Shown: in pieces, positions 7,363-15,389 of the stretch
How positions within the stretch are numbered: the stretch's first letter is position 1
Layout: the number at the start of each line of letters is the position of its first letter
Origin: Bacteroidales bacterium UBA4788
GTDB lineage: Bacteria > Bacteroidota > Bacteroidia > Bacteroidales > VadinHA17
Assembly (NCBI GenBank): GCA_002402965.1
Contig: DHGW01000006.1
Span: 1 to 24,884 of the forward strand
DNA: 24,884 nucleotides
Direction: 5' to 3'
The notes under the pieces: generated by a model
Told to the model about the DNA's origin: nothing
Database searches by the model: none
Seen by the model: the letters and a program-made list of their open reading frames with translations, nothing else
Position numbers and translations under genes: made by a program

Positions 7363-7390
7363 TCCCCGTAGGGGATGAAGAATTGTAGAA
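7363..7390 (+). repeat. hairpin-tail unit A5
   Basis: Arms TCCCC and GGGGA (5 bp), loop GTA, tail TGAAGAATTGTAGAA. Confidence 0.88.
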
Positions 7391-7433
7391 CAATGCGCCC
7401 AGTCCACCCCACCCCCATCCCGATGATTTTACA

Positions 7434-7441
7434 TATCTTTG
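7434..7441 (+). promoter_or_regulatory. -7 promoter element for the ABC-F operon
   Basis: TATCTTTG matches TAnnTTTG exactly, 21 bases upstream of the ABC-F ATG, predicting a short leader of about 15 bases. No clear -33 TTG is seen. Confidence 0.6.
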
Positions 7442-7462
7442 CGGTTTTAAAAATCCGGCCAG

Positions 7463-9589
7463 ATGGTCTCAGTCAACAACGTATCACTGCTCTTCGGCAG
7501 CTTCGTCCTCCTGGATGAGGTCTCATTCCTCATCACCAGGCAGGAACGCATCGGCCTCACAGGCAGAAACGGTGCCGGCAAATCGACCCTGATGAAGATC
7601 ATCGCAGGGCTCCAGGATCCCACCTCCGGCTCCGTCGAACGGCCCCGCGAGATGAGCATCGGCTACCTCGAGCAGCAGATGAAGGTCTCCGACACCACCA
7701 GCGTCCTAGAGGAGGCCCTCACCACCTTCACCGAACTAAGGAGCCTCGAACAGGATCTGACCGACATCACCCGCGAGATAGCCGAACGCACTGACTACGA
7801 GACCGAAAGCTATCACCAGCTGTGTGACCGCCTGCATGTCGCAGGAGAGAGACACAGCCTGCTCGGCGGCAGTGACTACGTGGCGCTGACAGGACAGACG
7901 CTCAACGGGCTTGGTTTCAGCACATCGGACTTCGACCGCCCCACCCGCGAGCTCAGCGGCGGATGGCGCATGCGCGTGGAGCTGGCTAAGATCCTCCTCC
8001 GTAAACCTGACCTGATACTTCTCGACGAGCCTACCAACCATCTGGATATTGAATCAATACTGTGGCTCGAGAGCTTCCTCGAGACTTATCCCGGCGCGGT
8101 GATACTGGTGTCGCATGACCGCACCTTCCTTGATAACGTCACCCGCCGTACCATCGAGATAAGTCTCGGTAAGATCTATGACTACAGGGTTCCGTACACT
8201 AAATACACCGTACTGAGGCGTGAGCGGCGCGAGCAGCAGACCGCCGCCTACCGCAACCAGCAAAAGATGATCGATGACGCCGAAAAATTCATCGATCGGT
8301 TCAGGTACAAGCCCACCAAGGCGGTTCAGGTGCAGAGCAAGATCAAACAGCTCAAGAAGCTGGAACGCATTGAGATCGAAGACGAGGACACCTCGGCGAT
8401 GAACATACGCTTCTCCCCCGCCCCGCGCTCCGGGACTGTGGTGGTTGAGGCCGACGAGGCTTCGAAGCGATATGGCAGTCACCTCGTGCTGGACAAAATA
8501 TCACTCAAGATCGAAAGAGGTGAGAAGGTGGCTTTCGTGGGCCGCAACGGCGAAGGAAAAACCACCCTTGCCAGGATGATTCTCGGCCAGGTAGACTTCG
8601 AAGGAACCGTAAAACGAGGTCATAACGTTGACATAGGCTACTTCGCCCAGAACCAGGATGAGCTTCTCAACGACGAGATGACAGTCTTTGAGACGGTTGA
8701 CAGGATTGCCGTGGGAGACATCCGCACCCGCCTGCGCGATCTCCTCGGAGCCTTCCTCTTTCACGGAGAAGACATAGACAAAAAGGTAAAGGTACTGTCC
8801 GGCGGCGAGCGGTCACGACTGGCAATAGTACAGCTGCTGCTGGAACCGTATAACCTGCTCCTTCTCGATGAGCCCACCAACCACCTCGACATACGCTCGA
8901 AGGAGATTCTCAAGCAGGCGCTGATAAGGTACGATGGCACATTAATTGTGGTCTCACACGACAGGGATTTCCTCGACGGGCTGGTGAACAAGGTCTACGA
9001 GTTCCGCAACCGGAAGATAAAGACCCATCTCGGGGGTATTACCGAGTTCCTCAGGGCTAGGAAGATAGAGTCGCTGAGGGAACTGGAGAAGAAGAGTCCG
9101 GGAGCAGCAAAGAGGAGCGCCGCGGCAGAAAAGAAGGGACAGGCGGCAGTGAAGCGGAGCGTTTCAGGGGAGAAGAAGGGACAGCCGGTTGCGCAGGGAA
9201 GCTCTGCAACCGGGAAGAGGAGCCCAGTGGCAGATAGGAAGGGACAGCCGGCAATGCAGGGAAGCTCTGCAACGGAGAAGAGGAGCCCTGCGGCAGCGAA
9301 ACCGGTTTTATCTTACCTGGAAAAGAAGGAGACTGAACGAGTCTTCCGCAGGCTGCAGAAGAGTGTCACGGAGGTCGAAGCTCAGATAACGGCAACTGAA
9401 GCGGAGATAGCCGCCATGGATGCAAAACTTGCCTCAGGCGATGCCGCTGTGGTCAGTAACCCGGTGTTTTACAGCGCTTACGAGGCAACGAAACAGAGAC
9501 TTGATGCCCTGATGCAGCAATGGGAGGTGGCGCACGAAGAGCTGGAGAACTTTGCGGCAGAATATATGAACAACAATGATACTGTTTGA
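7463..9589 (+). CDS. ABC-F family ATPase with C-terminal repeat linker and coiled coil (Uup-like)
   Basis: The 708-residue protein has two ABC domains and no membrane segment, so it is a soluble ribosome-associated ABC-F protein. Domain 1: Walker A GRNGAGKST, signature LSGGWRMR, Walker B LILLDEPTNHLDI. Domain 2: GRNGEGKTT, LSGGERSR, LLLLDEPTNHLDI. A charged helical linker (about 245-320) separates them. After the second domain comes a Lys/Ser/Ala/Gly-rich stretch (about 540-614) containing two 21-residue tandem repeats starting KGQP, then a coiled coil (YLEKKETERVF to the end), the layout of Uup-type proteins. Subfamily and function (translation factor, or resistance) cannot be settled from sequence. 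Its end overlaps the thioesterase start by 14 bases. Confidence 0.9.
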   Translation: MVSVNNVSLLFGSFVLLDEVSFLITRQERIGLTGRNGAGKSTLMKIIAGLQDPTSGSVERPREMSIGYLEQQMKVSDTTSVLEEALTTFTELRSLEQDLTDITREIAERTDYETESYHQLCDRLHVAGERHSLLGGSDYVALTGQTLNGLGFSTSDFDRPTRELSGGWRMRVELAKILLRKPDLILLDEPTNHLDIESILWLESFLETYPGAVILVSHDRTFLDNVTRRTIEISLGKIYDYRVPYTKYTVLRRERREQQTAAYRNQQKMIDDAEKFIDRFRYKPTKAVQVQSKIKQLKKLERIEIEDEDTSAMNIRFSPAPRSGTVVVEADEASKRYGSHLVLDKISLKIERGEKVAFVGRNGEGKTTLARMILGQVDFEGTVKRGHNVDIGYFAQNQDELLNDEMTVFETVDRIAVGDIRTRLRDLLGAFLFHGEDIDKKVKVLSGGERSRLAIVQLLLEPYNLLLLDEPTNHLDIRSKEILKQALIRYDGTLIVVSHDRDFLDGLVNKVYEFRNRKIKTHLGGITEFLRARKIESLRELEKKSPGAAKRSAAAEKKGQAAVKRSVSGEKKGQPVAQGSSATGKRSPVADRKGQPAMQGSSATEKRSPAAAKPVLSYLEKKETERVFRRLQKSVTEVEAQITATEAEIAAMDAKLASGDAAVVSNPVFYSAYEATKQRLDALMQQWEVAHEELENFAAEYMNNNDTV
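9178..9303 (+). repeat. 63-bp tandem repeat inside the ABC-F gene
   Basis: Two 63-bp copies (from 9178 and 9241) encode KGQPVAQGSSATGKRSPVADR and KGQPAMQGSSATEKRSPAAAK, with a decayed partial copy upstream (KGQAAVKRSVSGEK). The period is exactly 21 codons, so expansion or contraction keeps the frame. Confidence 0.85.
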
Positions 9590-10334
9590 AAGAAAATACC
9601 CGGTCAACGTCTTCAATACCGACCTCACCGGACGGCTCAGTCCCGGTGCGCTCTTCAGCTTCTTCGAGGACCTGGCGGGAAGGCACGCCGCTGTTCTTGG
9701 CTGGGGCCGCGATGACCTGATGGCCTCAGGCGGATACTTCTGGGCGCTGTCGCGCATAATCGTGAAGATCGAACGCCTCCCGAATACCTGGGACGAGGTC
9801 ATCCTCCGCACATGGCCCCGGGGCACCGAATCGATCTTCGCCCTGCGTGACCTTGAGATGTATGATGACTCCGGAAAGAGAATCGTCGGAGCCTCATCAT
9901 CTTGGGTGATAGTTGATTACAACACCCGCAAGGCACAGCGTCCCGACAAGGCGCTCTCTACCCTGAACCTCAATTTCCCGGAAGAGAGGGCCACGGAGTC
10001 CAATGCCCGCAAGGTCCCGCCGCTGCCTGCGGGTGAGCACGCAATCATCAGGCTGAAGGTCAAGCTTGACGATATCGACGTCAACAGGCATGTCAACAAT
10101 GCCAGGTATGTCCACTGGGCAGTCAATTGCTATGACCCCGAATTTATCAGCCACCACACCCCGGACACCATCGAGGTGAACTATCTCCTTGAGGGACACC
10201 AGGGCGAGATGATCAATATCCTTACCGGGCCATGCGACGGACAGGAGACCGCATTCATCCACTCCGTCACCCGGGAGAGCGACGGTACCGAGCTTTGCCG
10301 TCTGAGAATGAGCTGGAAAGAGAACGGGCAATGA
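9576..10334 (+). CDS. acyl-ACP thioesterase
   Basis: The 252-residue protein fits the double hot-dog acyl-ACP thioesterase family (FatA/FatB-like; usual bacterial length about 240-260). The N-terminal hot-dog has LFSFFEDLAGRHA and FWALSRIIVKIERLP; the C-terminal hot-dog carries DIDVNRHVNNARYVHW with the conserved Asn-His pair expected in the active site, and EVNYLLEG. It would hydrolyse acyl-ACP in the cytoplasm to free fatty acid and ACP, ending or adjusting fatty-acid synthesis. The ATG at 9576 lies within the 3' end of the ABC-F gene (14-base overlap), implying coupled translation. The gene after it begins 21 bases downstream. Confidence 0.92.
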   Translation: MILFERKYPVNVFNTDLTGRLSPGALFSFFEDLAGRHAAVLGWGRDDLMASGGYFWALSRIIVKIERLPNTWDEVILRTWPRGTESIFALRDLEMYDDSGKRIVGASSSWVIVDYNTRKAQRPDKALSTLNLNFPEERATESNARKVPPLPAGEHAIIRLKVKLDDIDVNRHVNNARYVHWAVNCYDPEFISHHTPDTIEVNYLLEGHQGEMINILTGPCDGQETAFIHSVTRESDGTELCRLRMSWKENGQ

Positions 10335-10355
10335 AATCTTTATTAACTTTATACC

Positions 10356-11693
10356 ATGACAAGGCCTCTCAAAGATAAATCCGCTGCACTCATAACTATT
10401 GTGATGATGGCGGCAATGCTGGCATCCTGCACAGTGACACAGAACGTCACTGACACCAAAGATATGTCCTATATCTACAACCCGGCAAGAAGCGTCTACT
10501 CGCCATTTATCACAGTTTATAATGAAGGTGCCGAATCATCGGTGATGAACATAAGCATCCTCAGGGGAGAACTATACTTCAGCGAGGCCAATCCAGAGGG
10601 GGTTCCGATGGCGTCAGTACTTGTCTCCGTAAGGATTTTTAACAACACCATGGGAGGCGCTCTGGCAGATACGGCAACCTTCAAATACGATATCAGGAAG
10701 GATGAGGTCGGGGGAGCATACTCCGTGCGCATCCCTCTTAACACCCGCGAGGGCAGTGCATACACTGCAGAGATCAAGATAATTGACCTGATCCGGCAGC
10801 GGACGAACCAGACATTCGTCGATTTTGAAAGGACAGGTCCATACAGCGGCCTGAACTACAAGATACGCGACCATTTCAGCAAGAACGAGATTTTCAGCCG
10901 GGTGCTGAGGCGCGATCAGTACATCAACGTACTCAGCCCATCGCTCCGGCCTGACACCCTATGGTTCTTCTATTACAAGGCGGTGACTCAGATCCCGCCC
11001 CCGCCTTCAACCATCCTGCCTGAGATTACAGTTGCGCCTGAACCGGAGGTCATCGTGCCGCTTGTATACTCCGATACGCTGCCTGTGATGTTTCCGGGTG
11101 AAGGAATATACCTAATCTCGGTCGACAGCCTCATCCGCGAGGGCCTCATACTCTACAACTTCGGACCTGACCACCCAAACATGACCAGCCCGGAGACGAT
11201 GATCCCTCCCCTTGCCTATCTTGCCACACCGCAGGAGATGGAGGTGATGCTTACCGCTGAGAACCAGAAGATGGCGCTCGACAATTTCTGGCTTGACCGT
11301 ACCGGCAGCATTGACAGATCGAAGGAGCTTATCAGGATATGGTATAACCGCACACTCTTTGCAAACTACTACTTCAGCTCATACAAAGCCGGATGGCTCA
11401 CTGACAGAGGGATGATCTACATTATGTACGGTCCGCCGGATAAGGTATACAAGAACGCCGAGGGCGAGAGCTGGGGCTATAAAAAACCCCCCGTCAAAAG
11501 CCGATGGGGGTCACGCTACACCTATGAGGATCAATATCTGTGGTTCAACTTCCGCAAACAGAAGAGCGTTTTTTCGGAGAATGACTTCGTGCTGAACCGT
11601 GCAGGAACCCCGGTAAGCTATTGGGATATTGCCGTAGCCAGGTGGCGCGAGGGCAAGGTTTTCAGGCTTGATAATCCGGAGGAGCTGCAATGA
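10356..11693 (+). CDS. GWxTD domain-containing lipoprotein
   Basis: The 445-residue protein starts MTRPLKDK, has a signal peptide ending in lipobox LASC (Cys near residue 25), and contains the family hallmark GWLTDRG near residue 348 followed by IYIMYGPPDKVY. The N-terminal half looks like beta-rich domains with repeated Ser/Thr/Pro. GWxTD proteins are widespread in Bacteroidota and related phyla; their role is not known to me beyond being exported envelope proteins. It sits between the thioesterase and rlmB in one plus-strand series. Its TGA overlaps the ATG of a 17-codon ORF. Confidence in the family is high; function is open. Confidence 0.88.
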   Translation: MTRPLKDKSAALITIVMMAAMLASCTVTQNVTDTKDMSYIYNPARSVYSPFITVYNEGAESSVMNISILRGELYFSEANPEGVPMASVLVSVRIFNNTMGGALADTATFKYDIRKDEVGGAYSVRIPLNTREGSAYTAEIKIIDLIRQRTNQTFVDFERTGPYSGLNYKIRDHFSKNEIFSRVLRRDQYINVLSPSLRPDTLWFFYYKAVTQIPPPPSTILPEITVAPEPEVIVPLVYSDTLPVMFPGEGIYLISVDSLIREGLILYNFGPDHPNMTSPETMIPPLAYLATPQEMEVMLTAENQKMALDNFWLDRTGSIDRSKELIRIWYNRTLFANYYFSSYKAGWLTDRGMIYIMYGPPDKVYKNAEGESWGYKKPPVKSRWGSRYTYEDQYLWFNFRKQKSVFSENDFVLNRAGTPVSYWDIAVARWREGKVFRLDNPEELQ

Positions 11694-11743
11694 CGCAGAG
11701 CAAAAAGCTATTCATTCCCGATAACTCACAGGAATTACAATGA
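11690..11743 (+). CDS. possible 17-residue ORF linking the GWxTD and rlmB genes
   Basis: ATG at 11690 overlaps the upstream TGA as ATGA, and the ORF's own TGA overlaps the rlmB ATG at 11740 as ATGA. The product would be MTQSKKLFIPDNSQELQ. Its last bases (CAGGAATTACAATGA) resemble the end of the upstream gene (GAGGAGCTGCAATGA), so it may have arisen by duplication of a gene junction. It may only carry ribosomes across the gap; a functional peptide is not claimed. Confidence 0.35.
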   Translation: MTQSKKLFIPDNSQELQ

Positions 11744-12486
11744 TCCACAGCGAAAAGGAATTTATATTCGGTATGCACCCCGTGATGGAGGCTATCAGGG
11801 GAGGCAGGCAGATAGACCGCGTACTGGTACGCCAGGGACTGCGGGGACCCCAGTATCACGAGCTGATGCAGGTAGTGAATGAGTTTGCCGTGCCATGGCA
11901 GGTGGTGCCGCAGGAGAAACTCGACTACCTTACCCGGAAAAACCACCAGGGAGTGATAGCATGGCTCTCGGCAATAGAGTTCCAGAATATCGAAAATATC
12001 CTTCCGCGGATCTTTGAAGAGGGTGGTGATCCTCTCCTGCTGATGCTCGACAGCGTCAGCGATGTGCGGAACTTCGGAGCCATAGTGAGGTCTGCCCTCT
12101 GCTTCGGGGCACACGCAGTCATCATACCTGAAAAGAACTCGGCGAGAATATCCGCCGATGCGGTAAAGGCATCGGCAGGAGCCCTCAGCACCTTCCCGGT
12201 ATGCAGGGTGAAGAGCCTGACGAAATGCCTCACATATCTTAAAGATTCGGGACTGAAAACTGTATCTGCCACGGAAAAGGCTGAAAAGCAGGTCAGTGCG
12301 GCCGGGCTGACAGGCCCGGTGGTGTTGATCCTCGGATCGGAGGAGAGGGGAATAAGCCGCGAGCTGCTCCTACTGTCTGACGTGCAGGTTTCAATCCCCA
12401 TCACCGGCACAATCGGGTCACTGAATGTGTCCGTGTCAGCAGGGATTATCCTTTATGAGATAGTCAGGCAGCGTGGGACAGTTTAG
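11740..12486 (+). CDS. rlmB: 23S rRNA (guanosine-2'-O)-methyltransferase RlmB (SpoU family)
   Basis: The 248-residue protein has an N-terminal RNA-binding L30e-like domain (FIFGMHPVMEAIRGGRQIDRVLVRQG) and a SPOUT methyltransferase domain with the three family motifs: LDSVSDVRNFGAIVRSA (normally DxxxDxxNxGAIxRSA), VLILGSEERGISREL, and IPITGTIGSLNVSVSAGIILYE. This binds SAM in a C-terminal knot and methylates a guanosine (Gm2251 in E. coli) of 23S rRNA in the cytoplasm. A related TrmH-type specificity is possible. The stop TAG is inside the inverted repeat that begins cluster B. Confidence 0.92.
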   Translation: MIHSEKEFIFGMHPVMEAIRGGRQIDRVLVRQGLRGPQYHELMQVVNEFAVPWQVVPQEKLDYLTRKNHQGVIAWLSAIEFQNIENILPRIFEEGGDPLLLMLDSVSDVRNFGAIVRSALCFGAHAVIIPEKNSARISADAVKASAGALSTFPVCRVKSLTKCLTYLKDSGLKTVSATEKAEKQVSAAGLTGPVVLILGSEERGISRELLLLSDVQVSIPITGTIGSLNVSVSAGIILYEIVRQRGTV

Positions 12487-12550
12487 TCCGCAGTCAACAG
12501 TCGGCAGTGAAATTAGGCAATATGCTGTTGGCAATAGGCAATAGTGATAT

Positions 12551-12578
12551 TGCCCGTAGGGCATCAAGCATTGTAGAA
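12551..12578 (+). repeat. hairpin-tail unit B1
   Basis: Arms TGCCC and GGGCA (5 bp), loop GTA, tail TCAAGCATTGTAGAA. Confidence 0.88.
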
Positions 12579-12667
12579 AGAAGCATTAAATCAGGACGTT
12601 GGCCGTAGAATATTAAAATTTGCAGATAGTGGACCCCACCCACCCTTTTGTTCCGGGGTGGCATGTA

Positions 12668-12695
12668 TTTACAATTCTTCACCCTCTATGAGGGT
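12668..12695 (-). repeat. hairpin-tail unit B3
   Basis: Arms ACCCTC and GAGGGT (6 bp), loop ATA, tail GAAGAATTGTAAA. Preceded, as in unit A1, by GGGGTGGCAT (12655-12664). Confidence 0.85.
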
Positions 12696-12717
12696 TAATT
12701 TGTTATTTGACCCGTTG

Positions 12718-12745
12718 TTCTACAATTCTTGTAGGTGTACGAGCT
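12718..12745 (-). repeat. hairpin-tail unit B4, partly decayed
   Basis: Loop GTA and tail ACAAGAATTGTAGAA are conserved, but the arms AGCTC/CACCT have two mismatches. Confidence 0.65.
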
Positions 12746-12825
12746 ACTGCCTGACTATGTCAACACTACTGCCTAATGCCAATTGCCTGCTGCCTGAATT
12801 GACTGCGGACTGCCGACTGAAGACT

Positions 12826-14046
12826 CTACCCGATTATCCCCCTCACCCTGTCATCCAGCTGTTTCTGATCGGCGGTAAAAGATGCTATCCCGGCAAGAGT
12901 CAGCAGTGTGTCAAGAGCCAGCTCTCCCGCGAGAACCCTCTCCTTCCAAGAGGCCAGCACGGGGATCTTCCCTTCGGCGGCAAGACGCTCATTATCTTCT
13001 CTGCTCATTACAGGGAACATATCACCCAGTCCGGCATCATGAGCCTTCCTGACCAGCTCCTCACCGGATGTTGGCAGTTCATTGCCCAGCAGCCTGCCGA
13101 GCTCAACAACATTTTTGGAGACCTCCCAGAACTTTTCGATACCCAGTCCGGCAGCTTCATCACTGAGCGGGACATCATAGCGATTATTCAGCTTGCTCTC
13201 GAACATCCCGGGAAGTGATTTCCGTCCGGCAGCCGCCACCTTTGGCGGAATAGTGTAAACATCCGTTCCGGCCAGCAGATCCAGCTGATTGAAATTTCTG
13301 AGGCTGGCGGCAATCTGCCTTGTTTTACTGCCTGTCTCCTCAGAAAGTCGTGTGACCCACGACTGTGATGAGAGCACTGCATTCTCACCGGCACCACTGC
13401 CGTCACCCAGTTTGTTGTCGGCAACCAGGGCGCCAATTCTTCCAAGAAATACATTCAGGTAATCAGGCCTGGCCACGAGGGTTACAAGCGCATTCTGCCG
13501 GGCGCTGAACTCGAGTGTAAAATTGATCCGCACCCCCTTCTCATGAAGCAGACGAGCACCAATCAGACCCTCCGGCGTATAGGGTACCTTAACTATGAAC
13601 CGGCCGGGACAGAGATCCCTGTAACGTAGTCCGTATGAGACAATTGCATTAATGTCATAGGCGGTGTCAGTATGCAGCTCAACGCTGACCATCCCGCCAA
13701 ACTTCTTCGCAAGGCGAAGACCATGACGGGCATTGACGATGAAGGCAATCTCCTTAACCTGCTCGCTCACGGAGAGATGGCTGACCAGTTCCAGAGCCCG
13801 GGGGACAAACGAGTCATAGATTCCCTTCTGTATCTCATTGTTGAGCAGCGTGTTGTTAGTGGTCAGGGCAGTCATCTCCGCAGTCCAGTTGGCCTCAGCC
13901 TCATCCATGTCGCCTGTGTCAAGCCAAAGCTCGGTGCCGGTTGAACGCAACGACTGCCAGAAGGGGTCATATTTCGGTGTCACCGGTTTGTCATCGATGC
14001 CTGCTTTGATGAAGGCGGTCAGCTTTTCATTGTAGGTTGAACTCAT
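12826..14046 (-). CDS. transaldolase family protein
   Basis: The 406-residue protein has the transaldolase barrel landmarks: LWLDTGDMDE, ALTTNNTLLNNEI (where TSNPT-like motifs occur), FIVKVPYTPEGLIGARLLHEKGVRINFTLEFSARQ with the likely Schiff-base Lys in KVP, and an FxGRIGALVAD strand. It would transfer a dihydroxyacetone unit between sugar phosphates in the non-oxidative pentose phosphate pathway, in the cytoplasm. It is longer than TalB (about 316) because of C-terminal helices (about residues 300-406), a size I associate with some long bacterial transaldolases. Asn in TTNNT replaces the usual Pro. The ATG overlaps the stop of the upstream channel gene by 4 bases. Confidence 0.85.
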   Translation of the reverse strand: MSSTYNEKLTAFIKAGIDDKPVTPKYDPFWQSLRSTGTELWLDTGDMDEAEANWTAEMTALTTNNTLLNNEIQKGIYDSFVPRALELVSHLSVSEQVKEIAFIVNARHGLRLAKKFGGMVSVELHTDTAYDINAIVSYGLRYRDLCPGRFIVKVPYTPEGLIGARLLHEKGVRINFTLEFSARQNALVTLVARPDYLNVFLGRIGALVADNKLGDGSGAGENAVLSSQSWVTRLSEETGSKTRQIAASLRNFNQLDLLAGTDVYTIPPKVAAAGRKSLPGMFESKLNNRYDVPLSDEAAGLGIEKFWEVSKNVVELGRLLGNELPTSGEELVRKAHDAGLGDMFPVMSREDNERLAAEGKIPVLASWKERVLAGELALDTLLTLAGIASFTADQKQLDDRVRGIIG

Positions 14047-15302
14047 ATCTTCTGTTTTTGATTTGTCAGACTCCTCAATGCCTCCAGGTCGCTGCCAGCC
14101 GGGCTCTGGAAGAGCTTCAGCCCGAACTGACCCACCACTGCGTAAGCATAGTCAAGAACATTCGACTGGACACTCTCGAACGGGACCCATGAATTGATCT
14201 TGCTGAAGCAGTAGATCTCCACCGGCATACCGGCTTCCGTCGGAGGCATATCACGTACCATAACCGGCATCTTAGGGTCAATATCCCTGTGGCTCCTGAG
14301 GTACTCCGCCATATACGCCCTGAAGGCTCCCAGGTTGGTAAGCGAGGTGGGCTCACCCCTCCTCAACCCCTCAATCTCATCATGATTTACAGAGAGCCAT
14401 TTCTCTGTCATTGGCCTTTGGGCAATAGCATCAATCAACCCGGGAGTCATGAATGTTATGGAACGGACATCAATGCGGATCTCCCTCTTTATCCTCCTCA
14501 CCCCGGAATCCTCCATCCCCTTCCAGTTCTGAAACGACTCCGAGATCAGGGCGTAGGTAGGTACTGTCAGGATGGTCTTGTCAAAGTTTTCGACCTTGAC
14601 TGTATACAGGGTCATGTCAATGACCGTTCCGTCAATGTTTCTTCCGGGGATTGTAATCCAGTCACCCAGCTTGACCATATTGTTGGTTGAGAGCTGAATG
14701 CTGGCTACCAGGCCGAGCAGGGTGTCCTTGAAAACAACGGCAAGAACCGCTGTGACAACTCCCAGACCCGTCACAACGTTGGTTACCGATATCCTTGCGA
14801 TGATTGAAATCATTATCAGGATACCGGCGACAGCTACAAGAACCTTAACAATCTGGACATAGGCTTTTATTGACCTTCCCTTCGAGATGGGCTGCATCAG
14901 CCAAACCTGATGCCAGCCCTCGATAAAGGCTGTGAGGGTAAGGGTGGCGTAGATCACGATGTAAAGGGCGGCCGTCCTATGGATAAAGGTGAGCCATCCG
15001 GGATTCTCACGAAGCATCCAGGTTGCGAGATAATAAACGATAACGCCTGGAACAATCATCGCCAGCCGTTTGAACATCCTCGTCTCAAGAAACTTGTCGT
15101 CATACGCTGACCGTGAGCGTTTTACGATATATGCAAAAACCCTGACCAGGATCAGACGGGTGAAATTATAGGAGAGCCACGCAAGGACCCCCACCCCAGC
15201 CACCAGGATTACCGTGCTCAGCCAGGAGACGGCTGGTGCCGGCATTCCAAGGCTTGCAAGGAACTCCCTGACTGTCATTACAGGATCAAACGAACGGAAC
15301 AT
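14043..15302 (-). CDS. MscS-family mechanosensitive channel (YbdG-like)
   Basis: The 419-residue protein has about five transmembrane helices (about residues 24-46, 75-93, 104-126, 150-170, 175-200). The pore-lining helix is followed by the MscS domain VVFKDTLLGLVASIQLSTNNMVKLGDWI and the signature TVKVENFDKTILTVPTYALISESFQNW. The length and the SGVRRIKREIRI region match the YbdG branch of the family (E. coli YbdG, about 415 residues) better than MscS (286). It should be an inner-membrane channel that opens under osmotic down-shock. ATGA overlap with the transaldolase gene downstream indicates one operon. Confidence 0.9.
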   Translation of the reverse strand: MFRSFDPVMTVREFLASLGMPAPAVSWLSTVILVAGVGVLAWLSYNFTRLILVRVFAYIVKRSRSAYDDKFLETRMFKRLAMIVPGVIVYYLATWMLRENPGWLTFIHRTAALYIVIYATLTLTAFIEGWHQVWLMQPISKGRSIKAYVQIVKVLVAVAGILIMISIIARISVTNVVTGLGVVTAVLAVVFKDTLLGLVASIQLSTNNMVKLGDWITIPGRNIDGTVIDMTLYTVKVENFDKTILTVPTYALISESFQNWKGMEDSGVRRIKREIRIDVRSITFMTPGLIDAIAQRPMTEKWLSVNHDEIEGLRRGEPTSLTNLGAFRAYMAEYLRSHRDIDPKMPVMVRDMPPTEAGMPVEIYCFSKINSWVPFESVQSNVLDYAYAVVGQFGLKLFQSPAGSDLEALRSLTNQKQKI

Positions 15303-15343
15303 GCTTCAACTAATTAGGCGGTTAATTTACAAATTATCTTTTT

Positions 15344-15369
15344 TTGTGGCGGCCTGTTTAGTACCTTTA
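15344..15369 (+). promoter_or_regulatory. possible promoter of the M64-type protease gene
   Basis: TTG (15344-15346) lies 15 bases before TACCTTTA (15362-15369), one mismatch from TAnnTTTG; the same TACCTTTA occurs upstream of bcp. The spacing is slightly short, so this is tentative. Confidence 0.4.
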
Positions 15370-15389
15370 CATTTCAAAACTGTCAAATC

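Larger units (their letters stand above)
7102..7462. repeat. intergenic cluster A of hairpin-tail repeats between divergent genes
   Basis: This divergent intergenic region holds no gene. It carries five hairpin-tail units (7179-7204, 7227-7253, 7272-7298 on the minus strand; 7304-7331, 7363-7390 on the plus strand). The cluster is bounded by an inverted pair GGGGTGG (7164-7170, within a G8 run) and CCACCCC (7404-7410). A 10-bp tandem repeat, CCTCGCGTCC twice (7340-7359), sits between the last two units. A promoter element for the ABC-F gene lies at the right edge. Confidence 0.8.
12485..12825. repeat. intergenic cluster B: heptad-flanked hairpin-tail repeats between convergent genes
   Basis: The space between the stop of rlmB (12486) and the stop of the transaldolase gene (12826) has no gene. 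A 13-bp perfect inverted repeat, AGTCCGCAGTCAA (12485-12497) with TTGACTGCGGACT (12799-12811), and inverted GGCAATAG-like tracts (12511-12544; 12746-12798) bound it. Inside are hairpin-tail units B1, B3 and B4, a decayed unit near 12599-12625, and a C-rich/G-rich inverted pair (12634-12645; 12655-12661). Confidence 0.75.

Noticed and set aside
12658..13218. 186-codon plus-strand frame over cluster B and the transaldolase gene
   Set aside because: It runs antisense to a well-supported transaldolase and starts in repeats.
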